From an uncultured Collinsella sp. (GTDB lineage Bacteria; Actinomycetota; Coriobacteriia; Coriobacteriales; Coriobacteriaceae), in assembly GCA_905208635.1 (NCBI GenBank), contig CAJLPX010000007.1, forward strand, positions 1-64,000: a stretch of DNA of 64,000 nt, given 5' to 3'. Within the stretch, counting starts at the first letter, position 1, and each line of letters starts with the position of its first letter. A model generated the notes under the pieces. That model had not been told where the DNA came from and did no database searches. It saw nothing but the letters and a program-made list of their open reading frames with translations. A program made the position numbers and the translations under genes. Positions 43,907 through 52,444 of this stretch are shown in pieces.

Positions 43907-43989
43907 GGCTACAGCTCCTACGCGGCGAGGTCTACAAGGCGCCGGAGAACCTCGTGAACAGGAATTTCCACACCGACGAGCCCAATTAG
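43907..43989 (+). pseudogene. IS3-family transposase (OrfB) fragment, frameshifted
   Basis: Frame pieces read GYSSY and then, one base out of phase, RGEVYKAPENLVNRNFHTDE followed by PN and a stop. This matches the N-terminal part of the IS3 OrfB integrase (YSSYRGE...APENL..R.FH...PN). A one-base deletion near 43921 and loss of everything else mark it as a relic. It borders the right end of the cobalamin island, 2 bp from the tetR stop. Confidence 0.65.
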
Positions 43990-43991
43990 GC

Positions 43992-44603
43992 CTAATCCAA
44001 GCGAGATTCCAGACTCGACAGGCCATTGAGAGTCAGGTCGTTGGCGACCTCAGAGACGCGCTCAATAGGAACCGAGCCGTCAGACAGCGCCCACGTGCGA
44101 TAGATACCGATAATGCCTGACAGCAAAAACGCCAGATAGTAGTCGAACATCTCATCCTTAAGGCCTTGGGGCAGCAGATTGCGCTCGGCAATCTCGTGCT
44201 CGAGCGGTGCACGAAGACGAGCCATAAAATCATCGAGCGGAATGTTCTCGATCAGCTGACGATTGAGCACCAGGTTGTTGCATAACGCCTCGTTAACGGT
44301 TTTAAAGAAGGTCGCCGCCGCTCCCAGGGCGCGCTCGTTGGTGTCACCGTCCATTGAAGCAAGCGTTTTCTCGACCGAGTCGACAATCATCTCCACCACA
44401 TCGACGGCAATGGCATCGAGCAGGCCGTCGACCGTACCAAAGTGAACGTAAAAGGTCTTGCGGTCGACATTGGCCTCGCGCGCGATGGCACTCACCGTAA
44501 TGTCTGCCAGCGGCTTTTCCATGAGCAGGCGCTCGAAAGCGGAAAGGATGGCATTGCGGCTGCGAACGATGCGGCGATCAATACGCGGTTTGCTGGTGGC
44601 CAT
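43992..44603 (-). CDS. TetR-family transcriptional regulator
   Basis: A 203-residue protein with an N-terminal TetR helix-turn-helix (ILSAFERLLMEKPLADITV, then IAREANVDRKTFYVHFG, ~15-58) and a variable C-terminal helical ligand domain. It resembles the TetR group with a C-terminal TetR_C_7-type domain, but the ligand is unknown. ATG 44603 is chosen (MATSKPRIDRR) with AAGGG upstream. It may control itself or the adjacent flippase-like gene, whose stop lies ~117 bp upstream. Confidence 0.9.
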   Translation of the reverse strand: MATSKPRIDRRIVRSRNAILSAFERLLMEKPLADITVSAIAREANVDRKTFYVHFGTVDGLLDAIAVDVVEMIVDSVEKTLASMDGDTNERALGAAATFFKTVNEALCNNLVLNRQLIENIPLDDFMARLRAPLEHEIAERNLLPQGLKDEMFDYYLAFLLSGIIGIYRTWALSDGSVPIERVSEVANDLTLNGLSSLESRLD

Positions 44604-44719
44604 GGGCGTGTCCCTTCGATATGCGGGCATTCATCAACAGATGAGAGATAATCTACGTAAGAGGATTATCCCCCATCCGGCACAAAAAAGCCCGGCAATA
44701 TGAAGAACGCACGACTGCC

Positions 44720-46027
44720 CTACTGCGACTTAGGGTGCTTCTTCTTATTGAGTGCCGACGGAGATACGCGAATACCGTCGCCTGTCTGGCGCACATAGGC
44801 TTTTTGAGCCGGCTTAGCGGTCCCAGAAGCCTTCTGAGCGTGCTTCTTGGGATCAACGGTAACAGCATTCGTGGGGTGCGGCTTAGTGGGCGCAGAGGGC
44901 GTCTGAGGCGTGCGGCCGAGTTTGCGCATCACGCGATCCCAGCGCGCATGGATGCTCTCGTTGTGGGCGCTCTTAAGGCCCAACAGGGGCGCAGCCAAAA
45001 TGGTCGGCGCAATAAACGTAATGAGGCGCCACAGCAGATAGCCGGCGGTCGAAGCCGACCCAAAGAAATGACCCAAGAACAATGCAAAGCCGCCCTCAGC
45101 GCCACCAGTTCCACCGGGCAAGGGGACCGCAGAGCTCAACAGCTGGACAAAGGCGCTCGCGGCCATGACCGAGAAAAAGTCGACCTCGTGGTGGCCAAAG
45201 GCAAGCATCAGGAAATACGGCACGAGGTAGAAAAACGCGAGCTGCATCATGGTGATGACCACCGTGAGCAGCATGGACGAAAAGTGGCCGGCTGAAAGCT
45301 TGAACTTCTCGGAGAAAGAGTAGATTTCGCCGTCGACAAACGTACGCCAGCCCTCAATCTTGGTGGCCGAGACGCCCATTCGCTCGAGCCAATTGATAAT
45401 GCAGTGCGCGACGCGCGTGACGGTCTTAGGCATGAGCGCGACGGCAAAGATGCCAAGCAGAATGCAGCAGTGACCGCCAAAGCTAAAGACGCACAGCAGC
45501 GTCATGTCGCCATAGCGCTCGGCGAAAAACGGCATTCGGGCAAGCAGCAGAATGGCGCCCCAGGCAACGAGGCCAAACTGATACACGATAAAGCGCGTGA
45601 ACTGCGTGGCACCGGCCTCGCCGACATTTTGGCCTGCCTTGGTCAGGCGGTAAATCTGGGCGGGCGTAGAGCCCATCATCATGGGCGTCAGGTTGCCAAA
45701 GAAGATACCGCTCGCCTCGACCGAGATCAGGTCGCGAATGCCGACGGGCGAATAAGGGTCGAGCCAAACGGCGATCGCATAGGCCACAATGCCAAAGAAC
45801 AGATACATGAACATGCAAAGACACGCGATAACGAGCCATGGCGCCTGGACGCTCGACATAGCGGCCCAGAACTGCCCCATCTGCCCGGTTACCACCAGAT
45901 AGACGATATAACCCACCAGCACGACGCCGATAAAGATGGCGCCGCGGCGTGCGCTCTTATTGTCATCTCCGCCCGAGGCCTCAACCTCGACCTGGGGCTT
46001 AGACGTATGCTGAGAGGACTCCGTCAT
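44720..46027 (-). CDS. Flippase-like / lysylphosphatidylglycerol synthase transmembrane protein (UPF0104)
   Basis: A 435-residue membrane protein with about eight hydrophobic segments. GIFFGNLTPMMMGSTPAQIYRL and the later VPLPGGTGGAEGGFALFL are hallmark segments of the AglD/MprF-N-terminal flippase-like family. There is no MprF synthase domain, so lipid or polyprenyl-linked substrate flipping is more likely than lysylation (inference). The C-terminus is a ~70-residue Lys/Pro/Ala-rich cytoplasmic tail. ATG 46027 is chosen with AAGGAG 5 nt upstream. Confidence 0.87.
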   Translation of the reverse strand: MTESSQHTSKPQVEVEASGGDDNKSARRGAIFIGVVLVGYIVYLVVTGQMGQFWAAMSSVQAPWLVIACLCMFMYLFFGIVAYAIAVWLDPYSPVGIRDLISVEASGIFFGNLTPMMMGSTPAQIYRLTKAGQNVGEAGATQFTRFIVYQFGLVAWGAILLLARMPFFAERYGDMTLLCVFSFGGHCCILLGIFAVALMPKTVTRVAHCIINWLERMGVSATKIEGWRTFVDGEIYSFSEKFKLSAGHFSSMLLTVVITMMQLAFFYLVPYFLMLAFGHHEVDFFSVMAASAFVQLLSSAVPLPGGTGGAEGGFALFLGHFFGSASTAGYLLWRLITFIAPTILAAPLLGLKSAHNESIHARWDRVMRKLGRTPQTPSAPTKPHPTNAVTVDPKKHAQKASGTAKPAQKAYVRQTGDGIRVSPSALNKKKHPKSQ

Positions 46028-46130
46028 GAGACTCCTTCTAACAGTCAAAATATCTTGGTTATTGTACCCGTAAGGGCCATAGGCAGAACGCAAAGCTCTG
46101 GTTCAAACGGGAATTGCAGACGGTTGTTTG

Positions 46131-46167
46131 AAAATAAAAAACCCGGCCTTCCATGGGAAGACCGGGT
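46131..46167 (-). terminator. Terminator after the tRNA-Glu pair
   Basis: Stem ACCCGG-C-CTTCC / GGAAG-A-CCGGGT (one mismatch) followed on the minus strand by TTTTTTATTTT. Confidence 0.88.
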
Positions 46168-46177
46168 ATCAGATGCG

Positions 46178-46254
46178 TGGTAGCCCGTACCAGATTCGAA
46201 CTGGTGATCTCCGCCTTGAGAGGGCGGCGTCCTAAACCGCTAGACGAACGGGCC
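46178..46254 (-). tRNA. tRNA-Glu (CTC anticodon), copy 2
   Basis: On the minus strand the 77-nt sequence starts GGCCCGTTCGTCTAGCGG, has the anticodon stem-loop CCGCC-CTCTCAA-GGCGG, a TTCGAAT T-loop and ends GGGCTACCA, so CCA is encoded. It is identical to the copy at 46277. Confidence 0.96.
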
Positions 46255-46276
46255 ATAGACCTCAGCAGAAAAGAAG

Positions 46277-46353
46277 TGGTAGCCCGTACCAGATTCGAAC
46301 TGGTGATCTCCGCCTTGAGAGGGCGGCGTCCTAAACCGCTAGACGAACGGGCC
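46277..46353 (-). tRNA. tRNA-Glu (CTC anticodon), copy 1
   Basis: Identical 77-nt cloverleaf to the copy at 46178, with 22 bp between them; probably one transcript from the promoter upstream. The 3' CCA is encoded. Confidence 0.96.
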
Positions 46354-46387
46354 ACATGACATCTGCACTGCCGTGCTGCGAGGACAT

Positions 46388-46416
46388 ATATTACGGGACA
46401 AAAAACATCAGCGCAA
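46388..46416 (-). promoter_or_regulatory. Candidate promoter of the tRNA-Glu pair
   Basis: On the minus strand TTGCGC, 17 bp, TAATAT, ending ~34 bp before the first tRNA. The -35 is imperfect. Confidence 0.45.
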
Positions 46417-46481
46417 GAAGAAATTCCAAATTGCCGAAAAAATTGTCGGCAGGTTATGGAACGCGCAGGTAAACTGGGTAG

Positions 46482-47876
46482 CTAATTCAAGTTGAGATGG
46501 ACCAAAAGAGCTTCGCGCTCGTTGGAAATGTTGTCTTCGATCACGGCGTCGAGGGCGGAGTTGAGTAGCTGGCCTAGCTCGGGCCCCGGCTTCACACCGG
46601 CGCGGATCAGGTCGCCGCCGTTAATGGCGAGCATCTTGAGCGTATAGGGCTCCCCCGCCTTCAGCAGCTCGTGCGCCATCGCGCGCATCTCCTCAATCGT
46701 CTCGACGTAATAGAAGCACGACGGGGCCTTACCAAGTGTGTCAGCACGCTTAAGATCCATGAGCTCGTCCATCAGACGCGGCGTGTCGATGCCCTCGCCC
46801 GAAAGCGCGCGCATCATATTGAGCAGGCAGGAGCGCTCGGGGCGCAGCGGCTTGTCGTGATATTTGATGAGCAGGCACACGTCGCGCACCAGGTCGTGCG
46901 AGAGCGCCAGGCGATCCATAATGACGCGCGCTTTCTTGGCGCCGAGCTCGGGATGACCGTAGAAGTGTCCGCTGCCGGCGTGATCGACCGTAAAACACTC
47001 GGGCTTGGACACATCGTGCAAAAACGCCGCCCACATAAGGCTCGACGAGGGCGCGACGCCGTCGCACAGCGCCAGCTCCCCTGCCACCGTCAGCACGCGG
47101 GCGATATGCTCGTAGACGTTAAACGCATGATAGACACTGCGTTGATCAAACCCGCGAGCGGGCGCAAGCTCGGGCACGGCGGCGCAGATGAGCTCGGGAT
47201 AGCGAAGCATCGCGTCTCCCCCGTGGCCGGTCGAAAGAATGCCCTCAAGCTCAATACCCACGCGCTCGCGCGCCACGGCATCGAGCAGCGGCGCGCACTC
47301 GGCAAGGGCACGCTTAGTCTCGGGCTCAATAACAAAGTCCAGGCGGCAGGCAAAACGCACCGCACGCAGCATGCGCAGGGCATCCTCGTTAAAGCGGCGC
47401 TTGGGATCGCCGACGGCACGGATCAGCTTTCGCTCCAGATCAACCTGGCCGTCGTAGCGGTCGACAAGCCCGCGCTCGGGATGCCACGCCATGGCATTGA
47501 CGGTAAAGTCGCGGCGCGCCAGATCGTCCTCAAGCGACGCCGCACGCTCGACACTCTGAGGATGACGCCCGTCGGTATAGAAGCCATCCAGACGGTACGT
47601 GGTGACCTCGATGCGCTCGCCATCGGAAATAGCCGTGATTCCGCCAAATTTAATGCCCGACTCCACGACCGCAATGCCGGCGGCCTCGAGTGCTGCCTTG
47701 GACTCCTGCCACAGGCCGCTGCAGCACATATCAACATCGTGGCTGGGGCGCCCCATCAGGGCGTCGCGCACCCAACCGCCTACGTACCAAGCCTCAAGAC
47801 CAGCTGCCTCGAGCGCACGTAGGACGCGCAGGGAGGCAGCTGACGGCTGCGTAGCGTTAAGCGAAACTGTGCACAT
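46482..47876 (-). CDS. cca: CCA-adding tRNA nucleotidyltransferase with HD domain
   Basis: A 464-residue protein. YVGGWVRDALMGRPSHDVDM (~28-47) holds the class II nucleotidyltransferase GG...DxD site; RRDFTVNAMAWHP and RFNEDALRMLRAVRFACRL follow. A C-terminal HD domain has FLHDVSKPECFT. It builds or repairs the 3' CCA of tRNAs. The ATG at 47876 is chosen with AGGAGG 8 nt upstream; the frame is open 59 codons further without support. A weak hairpin (TGCCGA / TCGGCA, 46434-46453) lies after the stop. Confidence 0.92.
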   Translation of the reverse strand: MCTVSLNATQPSAASLRVLRALEAAGLEAWYVGGWVRDALMGRPSHDVDMCCSGLWQESKAALEAAGIAVVESGIKFGGITAISDGERIEVTTYRLDGFYTDGRHPQSVERAASLEDDLARRDFTVNAMAWHPERGLVDRYDGQVDLERKLIRAVGDPKRRFNEDALRMLRAVRFACRLDFVIEPETKRALAECAPLLDAVARERVGIELEGILSTGHGGDAMLRYPELICAAVPELAPARGFDQRSVYHAFNVYEHIARVLTVAGELALCDGVAPSSSLMWAAFLHDVSKPECFTVDHAGSGHFYGHPELGAKKARVIMDRLALSHDLVRDVCLLIKYHDKPLRPERSCLLNMMRALSGEGIDTPRLMDELMDLKRADTLGKAPSCFYYVETIEEMRAMAHELLKAGEPYTLKMLAINGGDLIRAGVKPGPELGQLLNSALDAVIEDNISNEREALLVHLNLN

Positions 47877-48004
47877 TCCTGTGGCCTCCTGCAATTGCGA
47901 GTGTATTGATTGTTGGTTCTCAAGAAGTCTAGCAAGAAACAGGAGAAGGCGCACACGCGAACCCACTTCGCGCACGATTGAGCCCCAAGGGCTCGACAGC
48001 AGGC

Positions 48005-48043
48005 TTAAAAAAGCACCCGTCTCGAAAATCCGAGACGGGTGCT
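48005..48043 (-). terminator. Terminator after fruK copy A
   Basis: A 13-bp perfect stem AGCACCCGTCTCG / CGAGACGGGTGCT (48012-48024 / 48031-48043) followed on the minus strand by TTTTTTAAG. Confidence 0.92.
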
Positions 48044-48074
48044 CGACAAGCAAAGAATGTAACCGTATGCCGCG

Positions 48075-49007
48075 CTAGCAAACCTGACGGATGGCAATAC
48101 CCTTCTTGTATTCGTCCACCTTGGCAAAATCGCCCAGACCCGGGCACTCGACCACGTTGGCGCCGGTGGCCATCGAGAGGCGCAGGGCATCCTCGACGCG
48201 CTCGGGGGCGTCGTGCCACACGGACAGGAAGGCAGCGAGCGAGGAATCGCCGGCGCACACCGTCGACAGCAGCTTGACGTCGAAGGTGCGATTGGCAAAC
48301 CAGATATGCTCGCCGTTGGAGAAGTACGCGCCGTCGCCACCGAGGGTCAGCAGCACGTTCTTGGCGCCCTTGGCGTGCAGCTCGGCCATGGCGCCCTTGA
48401 CGGACTCGTCGTCGCCACCGCTCACCTTGATGCCAAAGATGTCGAGCAGCTCGTCGTCATTGGGCTTGATCAGCAGCGGCTCCATGGCAATGAGGTCTGC
48501 CAGCTGATGGCTCGAGATGTCGAGGACGAACTCGGCCCCCTTGGCCTTGACGCGGCGCAGGACCTCGGCCAGGAAGCCCTCGGAAGTGTTGGGAGGCAGC
48601 GAGCCGCTGATGACCAGGCAGGTCATGTCATCGAGCGAATCGATGAGCTCAAACATCTCCTGCTCGTTGGCCTCGTTGATGGCGGCACCGGCGTTGACCA
48701 TGTTGTACTCGGTGTCAGGGCCGGCGTTGAGGAACACATTGACGCGCGTGATGCCGTCGGTCCACACGGGCTTGACGGGCACGCCCAAGGCCTCGGCGCC
48801 CTTAACGATAAACTCGCCCGAGAAACCGGCGAAAAAGCCCAAGATCGTCGTGTCGACACCGTAGTGATCAAGGGTGAACGAGACGTTGAGGCCCTTGCCG
48901 TTGGGCGTATAGACCGCGTCACGCGTGCGGGTGACGGTGTTGGCGGAAAGACCGTCGCAGGCGATGTTGTAGTCAATAGCGGGATTTGCAGTGAGCGTAT
49001 AAATCAT
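48075..49007 (-). CDS. fruK: 1-phosphofructokinase (PfkB family), copy A
   Basis: A 310-residue PfkB sugar kinase. MIYTLTANPAIDYNIACDG at the N-terminus, NGKGLNVSF (~41), GFFAGFSGEFIV, CLVISGSLPPNTS and the catalytic region STVCAGDSSLAAFL (~245, Asp in GDS) fit the FruK/LacC group. It would convert fructose-1-phosphate, the product of the fructose PTS, to fructose-1,6-bisphosphate. ATG 49007 is chosen with GAAAGGAA upstream. It has its own upstream gap and terminator. Tagatose-6-phosphate kinase activity is the alternative. Confidence 0.88.
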   Translation of the reverse strand: MIYTLTANPAIDYNIACDGLSANTVTRTRDAVYTPNGKGLNVSFTLDHYGVDTTILGFFAGFSGEFIVKGAEALGVPVKPVWTDGITRVNVFLNAGPDTEYNMVNAGAAINEANEQEMFELIDSLDDMTCLVISGSLPPNTSEGFLAEVLRRVKAKGAEFVLDISSHQLADLIAMEPLLIKPNDDELLDIFGIKVSGGDDESVKGAMAELHAKGAKNVLLTLGGDGAYFSNGEHIWFANRTFDVKLLSTVCAGDSSLAAFLSVWHDAPERVEDALRLSMATGANVVECPGLGDFAKVDEYKKGIAIRQVC

Positions 49008-49133
49008 GAATGTTCCTTTCACGAAGCAACGTGTTAATGAAAGTATATTCCACGCATCGGTAAAAGGCTAGGACAACTCGGTAAACGGTGTGGAAGCGAT
49101 GAAGTACGGCGGGACACCTCTCCCCCGTGGCGG

Positions 49134-49167
49134 AACAAAAAGGCGCCCCAGCCGAAACCGGGGCGCC
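49134..49167 (-). terminator. Terminator after fruK copy B
   Basis: GGCGCCCC / GGGGCGCC stem (49142-49149 / 49160-49167) with a 10-nt loop, then TTTTTGTT on the minus strand. Confidence 0.88.
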
Positions 49168-49195
49168 ACATGCGCACGAATATGTCGCGTTTCGA

Positions 49196-50128
49196 TTACT
49201 GACGATCGAGCTTGCGGACAGCAACGCGCTTGCTATACTCATCGACGTGACCGAAGTCGCCGATGCCGACGGACTCGGCGACGTTGGCGCCGGTGGCCAT
49301 AGCGAGCTTCATGGCCTCCTCGACGTTGTCGCGATCCCTGTACCACTTGTGCAGGAACGCAGCGAGGGTGCAGTCGCCGGCGCAGACGGAAGAAACCAGC
49401 TTGATGTTGAACTCACGCTTGGCGTACCAGATGTCCTCGCCGTTGGAGAAGTAAGCGTCTCCGCGGCTACCACGGGTAAGCAGCACGTTCTGAACGCCAG
49501 CGTCGTGAGCCATCTTCATGGCAACGCGGACCTCGTCGTCAGTGTCAACCGGCACGCCGAAGATAGCCTTCATCTCGTGATGGTTCGGCTTGATGAGCAG
49601 CGGCTTCTTGTGAGCGAGCTCCTTGAGCTTGTCGGAGGAAAGGTCCAGGACGACGTCGGCGCCACGAGCCTGAGCGTGCTCCATGACCTGAGCCAGGAAG
49701 TCGGGCGTAGCTTTGGGAGGCACGGAGCCGGAGACGATCAGGCACTCAAGATCGCCCGCGGTGTCCAGGATGTTGTAGAGCTCCTCCTGGTGCTGCGGCG
49801 TAATAGGAGCGCCAGGGTTCAGGATGCCGTACTCGTGCTGGCCATCGTTGACGTAGGTGTTAATGCGCGTGATACCGTCGGTCCAGACCGGGCGGCAGAG
49901 GCAACCCAGGTTCATGACCTCCTCGACGATGAACTTGCCCGTAAAGCCAGCGAAGAAGCCGAGCGCGACGGTGTCGACGCCCATCTTCTTAAAGGCGAAG
50001 GACACGTCGAGGCCCTTGCCGTTAGCCGTGTAGCTGGCCGAGCCGGTGCGGACGTTCTCGTCGGGCTCGAGCGGAGAGCTCGAAACCGTCATGTCGACAG
50101 CCGGGTTAGCGGTTAGCGTGTAGAACAT
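49196..50128 (-). CDS. fruK: 1-phosphofructokinase (PfkB family), copy B
   Basis: A 310-residue PfkB kinase, same length and collinear with copy A but clearly diverged. It has MFYTLTANPAVDMTVSSSP, NGKGLDVSFAF, GFFAGFTGKFIV, CLIVSGSVPPKA and SSVCAGDCTLAAFL, where Ser after the catalytic Asp region is replaced by Cys-Thr. It follows ptsI with a 74-bp gap containing a hairpin, so it may be partly co-transcribed with ptsH-ptsI. The two copies may differ in substrate (fructose-1-P versus tagatose-6-P) or in regulation. Confidence 0.87.
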   Translation of the reverse strand: MFYTLTANPAVDMTVSSSPLEPDENVRTGSASYTANGKGLDVSFAFKKMGVDTVALGFFAGFTGKFIVEEVMNLGCLCRPVWTDGITRINTYVNDGQHEYGILNPGAPITPQHQEELYNILDTAGDLECLIVSGSVPPKATPDFLAQVMEHAQARGADVVLDLSSDKLKELAHKKPLLIKPNHHEMKAIFGVPVDTDDEVRVAMKMAHDAGVQNVLLTRGSRGDAYFSNGEDIWYAKREFNIKLVSSVCAGDCTLAAFLHKWYRDRDNVEEAMKLAMATGANVAESVGIGDFGHVDEYSKRVAVRKLDRQ

Positions 50129-50155
50129 TTACAGTACCCCCTGTATATGTGAGGG

Positions 50156-50185
50156 CCGCGTGGCAGGCCCATTCCAACCACGCGG
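50156..50185 (-). other. Intercistronic hairpin between ptsI and fruK copy B
   Basis: An 8-bp perfect stem CCGCGTGG / CCACGCGG with a 14-nt loop and no T-run. It could modulate how much of the ptsHI transcript continues into fruK. Confidence 0.45.
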
Positions 50186-50202
50186 TTACCTCTGATACCA
50201 AA

Positions 50203-51906
50203 TTAGCGAGCTGCGGACTCGAGCAGTGCCTTGACCTCGGCGGCGGTGTTGCAGGCGAGCGCCTTCTCGGCGAGCTCATCGCACTCGGCCTTGGTCCACT
50301 GGCTGATGGTCTTGCGGGCGCGCAGGATGGACGGAGCGCTCATCGAGAACTCCTCCAGGCCCCAGCTGATCAGCAGCGGCTCAAGCAGCGGATCGGCAGC
50401 GGCCTCGCCGCACATGCCGACCATGATACCGGCCTTCACGCCGCTCTCGATGATGTTCTTGAGCGAGCGGAGCACGGCGGGATAGTACACCTGGTACAGG
50501 TTGGAGATGGTGTCGTTGCCACGGTCGGCGCACATGGTGTAGCCGATCAGGTCGTTGGTGCCGATAGAGAAGAAGTCGGCGACCTCGGCCAGACGGTCAG
50601 CGAGCAGCGAAGCGGCAGGCGTCTCGACCATGATGCCGACCTCGATGTTCTCGTTGAACTTGCGACCCTCCTCGGTCAGCTCGGCCTTGCACTGCTCGAC
50701 GAGCTCCTTGACGGCCACGACCTCCTCGACGCAGGTAACGAGCGGGATCATGATCTTGACGTCACCAAAGGCGCTGGCGCGCAGCAGGGCGCGGAGCTGA
50801 ACCTTGTACTGGTCGGGATTGGCCAGGCAGTAACGCACGGCGCGGAAGCCCATGAAGGGGTTCTCTTCCTTGACCATGTGCAGGTAGGGGATCTCCTTGT
50901 CGCCACCCACATCGAGCGTGCGGATGATGACCGGAGCGCCCTTGAGCGCGCTGGCAACCTTACGGTAAGCGTTGAACTGCTCCTCCTCGGAAGGAAGCTC
51001 AGCGGAGTCCATGAACAGGAACTCGGAGCGGAACAGACCAATGGCCTCGGCATCGTGATCGAGCGCGTTGGGCACGTCATCGGGGTTACCAATGTTGCAG
51101 GCGATGATCTTCTTGATGCCGTCGGCAGTCACAGAAGGCTTGCCGCGGAAGGCCTCGAGGGCTGCCTTCTCGGCAGCGAAGGCCTCGGCCTTGGCGGTGT
51201 AGGCAGCGAGCGTCTCCTCGTCGGGATCGGCCTCGACAACACCCTTGCCACCGTCGACGACGACAGTCATGCCGTTGCGCAGTGCGGTGCAGCTGTTGGA
51301 AACCGAAAGGACAGCCGGGATCTCGAGGGCACGCGCGATGATCGCGGAGTGCGACGTGCGGCCACCGGTCTCGGTGACGATACCGGCAACGTGGGCCTTA
51401 TCGATCGTGGCGGTCATGGACGGCGTAAGGTCGTGCACGACAACGACGGTGTTCTCGGGCAGGACGGAGAGGTCGACGACCTCCTTGCCCAGCAGCTCGG
51501 CCAGAATACCGGTGCGGATGTCGGCGATGTCGGCCGCGCGCAGACGGAACATCTCGTCGTCCATGGACAGGAACATGTTCTCGAACATGGTCGAGGTGTC
51601 CATGAGCGCCTGCTCGGCGCAGGTGCCACCGTCAATGGCGGCGTTGATGGCGTCGGTCATGCCCGGGTCCTGAGCCAGGACAATATGTCCGCTCATGATC
51701 TCGGCCTCGGCCTCGCCCACCGTCTCCTTCATGTGGTCGGCCTGAGCCTGGGTCTTCTCGCAGAAGACCGAAAGAGCGGTCTGATAGCGCTCCTTCTCTG
51801 CTGCCGAATCAGCGACCTCGTGCGGTTCAAACGTCAAGTCGGGATCGACGGCGACCATAACGGTGCCGATTCCGATGCCCTCGGATGCGTTGACTCCCTG
51901 ATACAT
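50203..51906 (-). CDS. ptsI: PTS enzyme I
   Basis: A 567-residue phosphoenolpyruvate-protein phosphotransferase. The phosphorylated His lies in TGGRTSHSAIIAR (~187); the PEP-binding barrel has GLFRSEFLFMD, NPFMGFRAVRYCL, MIPLVTCVEEV and MVGMCGEAAADP with the active-site Cys. It passes phosphate from PEP to HPr. ATG 51906 is chosen since GAGGA sits 7 nt upstream; the ATG at 51912 touches that site. It follows ptsH by 133 bp. Confidence 0.95.
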   Translation of the reverse strand: MYQGVNASEGIGIGTVMVAVDPDLTFEPHEVADSAAEKERYQTALSVFCEKTQAQADHMKETVGEAEAEIMSGHIVLAQDPGMTDAINAAIDGGTCAEQALMDTSTMFENMFLSMDDEMFRLRAADIADIRTGILAELLGKEVVDLSVLPENTVVVVHDLTPSMTATIDKAHVAGIVTETGGRTSHSAIIARALEIPAVLSVSNSCTALRNGMTVVVDGGKGVVEADPDEETLAAYTAKAEAFAAEKAALEAFRGKPSVTADGIKKIIACNIGNPDDVPNALDHDAEAIGLFRSEFLFMDSAELPSEEEQFNAYRKVASALKGAPVIIRTLDVGGDKEIPYLHMVKEENPFMGFRAVRYCLANPDQYKVQLRALLRASAFGDVKIMIPLVTCVEEVVAVKELVEQCKAELTEEGRKFNENIEVGIMVETPAASLLADRLAEVADFFSIGTNDLIGYTMCADRGNDTISNLYQVYYPAVLRSLKNIIESGVKAGIMVGMCGEAAADPLLEPLLISWGLEEFSMSAPSILRARKTISQWTKAECDELAEKALACNTAAEVKALLESAAR

Positions 51907-52039
51907 TCCCATTCCTCTCTCCGTGCCATGTGATAAAGCGTTTTGCCATATCCATGACAAAAGAGCGCAGCTACCTTGATACAGGTCACTGCGCCCCCAA
52001 GTATGAACTTAATTGTTCAACATGCGACCCGTTTGAGTT

Positions 52040-52303
52040 CTACTCGCCAAGACCGCTCTTGATGAGCTCGATGGCAGCAGCCAGAGCCTCGGCCTCATCG
52101 GCGCCGTCGCACTTGACCTCGACCTCGGTGCCGCAGGGGATACCAGCAGCCATGAGGGCCATCGGGGACTTGCCGTTGACCTCCTTCTCGGGGGTGACGA
52201 CCGTCACGTCGCAGGCGTACTTGCCCATGGTGGAGGCAAACAGACCAGCCGGACGCATGTGCAGACCCTGAGGATTAACGAGGGTAGCCTTCTCAGAAAC
52301 CAT
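52040..52303 (-). CDS. ptsH: PTS phosphocarrier protein HPr
   Basis: An 87-residue HPr. His15 in GLHMRPAG is the site phosphorylated by enzyme I; Ser46 in NGKSPMALMA is the position used by HPr kinase in Gram-positive bacteria. No hprK is in the window. AAAAAGGAG lies 6 nt before the ATG. It is the first gene of the ptsH-ptsI pair, which carries phosphate to the fructose permease encoded nearby. Confidence 0.95.
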   Translation of the reverse strand: MVSEKATLVNPQGLHMRPAGLFASTMGKYACDVTVVTPEKEVNGKSPMALMAAGIPCGTEVEVKCDGADEAEALAAAIELIKSGLGE

Positions 52304-52444
52304 AGTTGACTCCTTTTTTGTGTTTAACCCCTGTCATGCATGCGGCAGGAGTCAGATTCACGACGTTGTTTATATTAACTCACATCAAACGGTTTTTCAT
52401 TGTGTTTCGCACGAATTGTTGGACAGATGTCGTTCCTGTACGTT

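Larger units (their letters stand above)
21318..43989. mobile_element. Putative horizontally acquired cobalamin island
   Basis: A block of cobalamin synthesis and uptake genes lies between a decayed IS21-type fragment and a decayed IS3-type fragment. Coding sequence inside is visibly richer in G+C, with frequent GCGCGC runs, than the host genes on either side. No integrase, tRNA target or long flanking direct repeat was seen, so the mechanism of entry is unknown. Limits are set by the transposase fragments and are approximate. Confidence 0.55.

Noticed and set aside
46178..46353. Direct repeats of ~77 bp resembling a short CRISPR-like array
   Set aside because: The repeats fold as complete tRNA-Glu cloverleaves; no spacers of regular length or cas genes.
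50149..51933. 594-codon plus-strand frame opposite ptsI
   Set aside because: It mirrors a clear enzyme I gene; composition bias of GC-rich codons keeps the opposite strand open, and its product is low-complexity Leu/Val/Gly/Asp without a recognisable domain.
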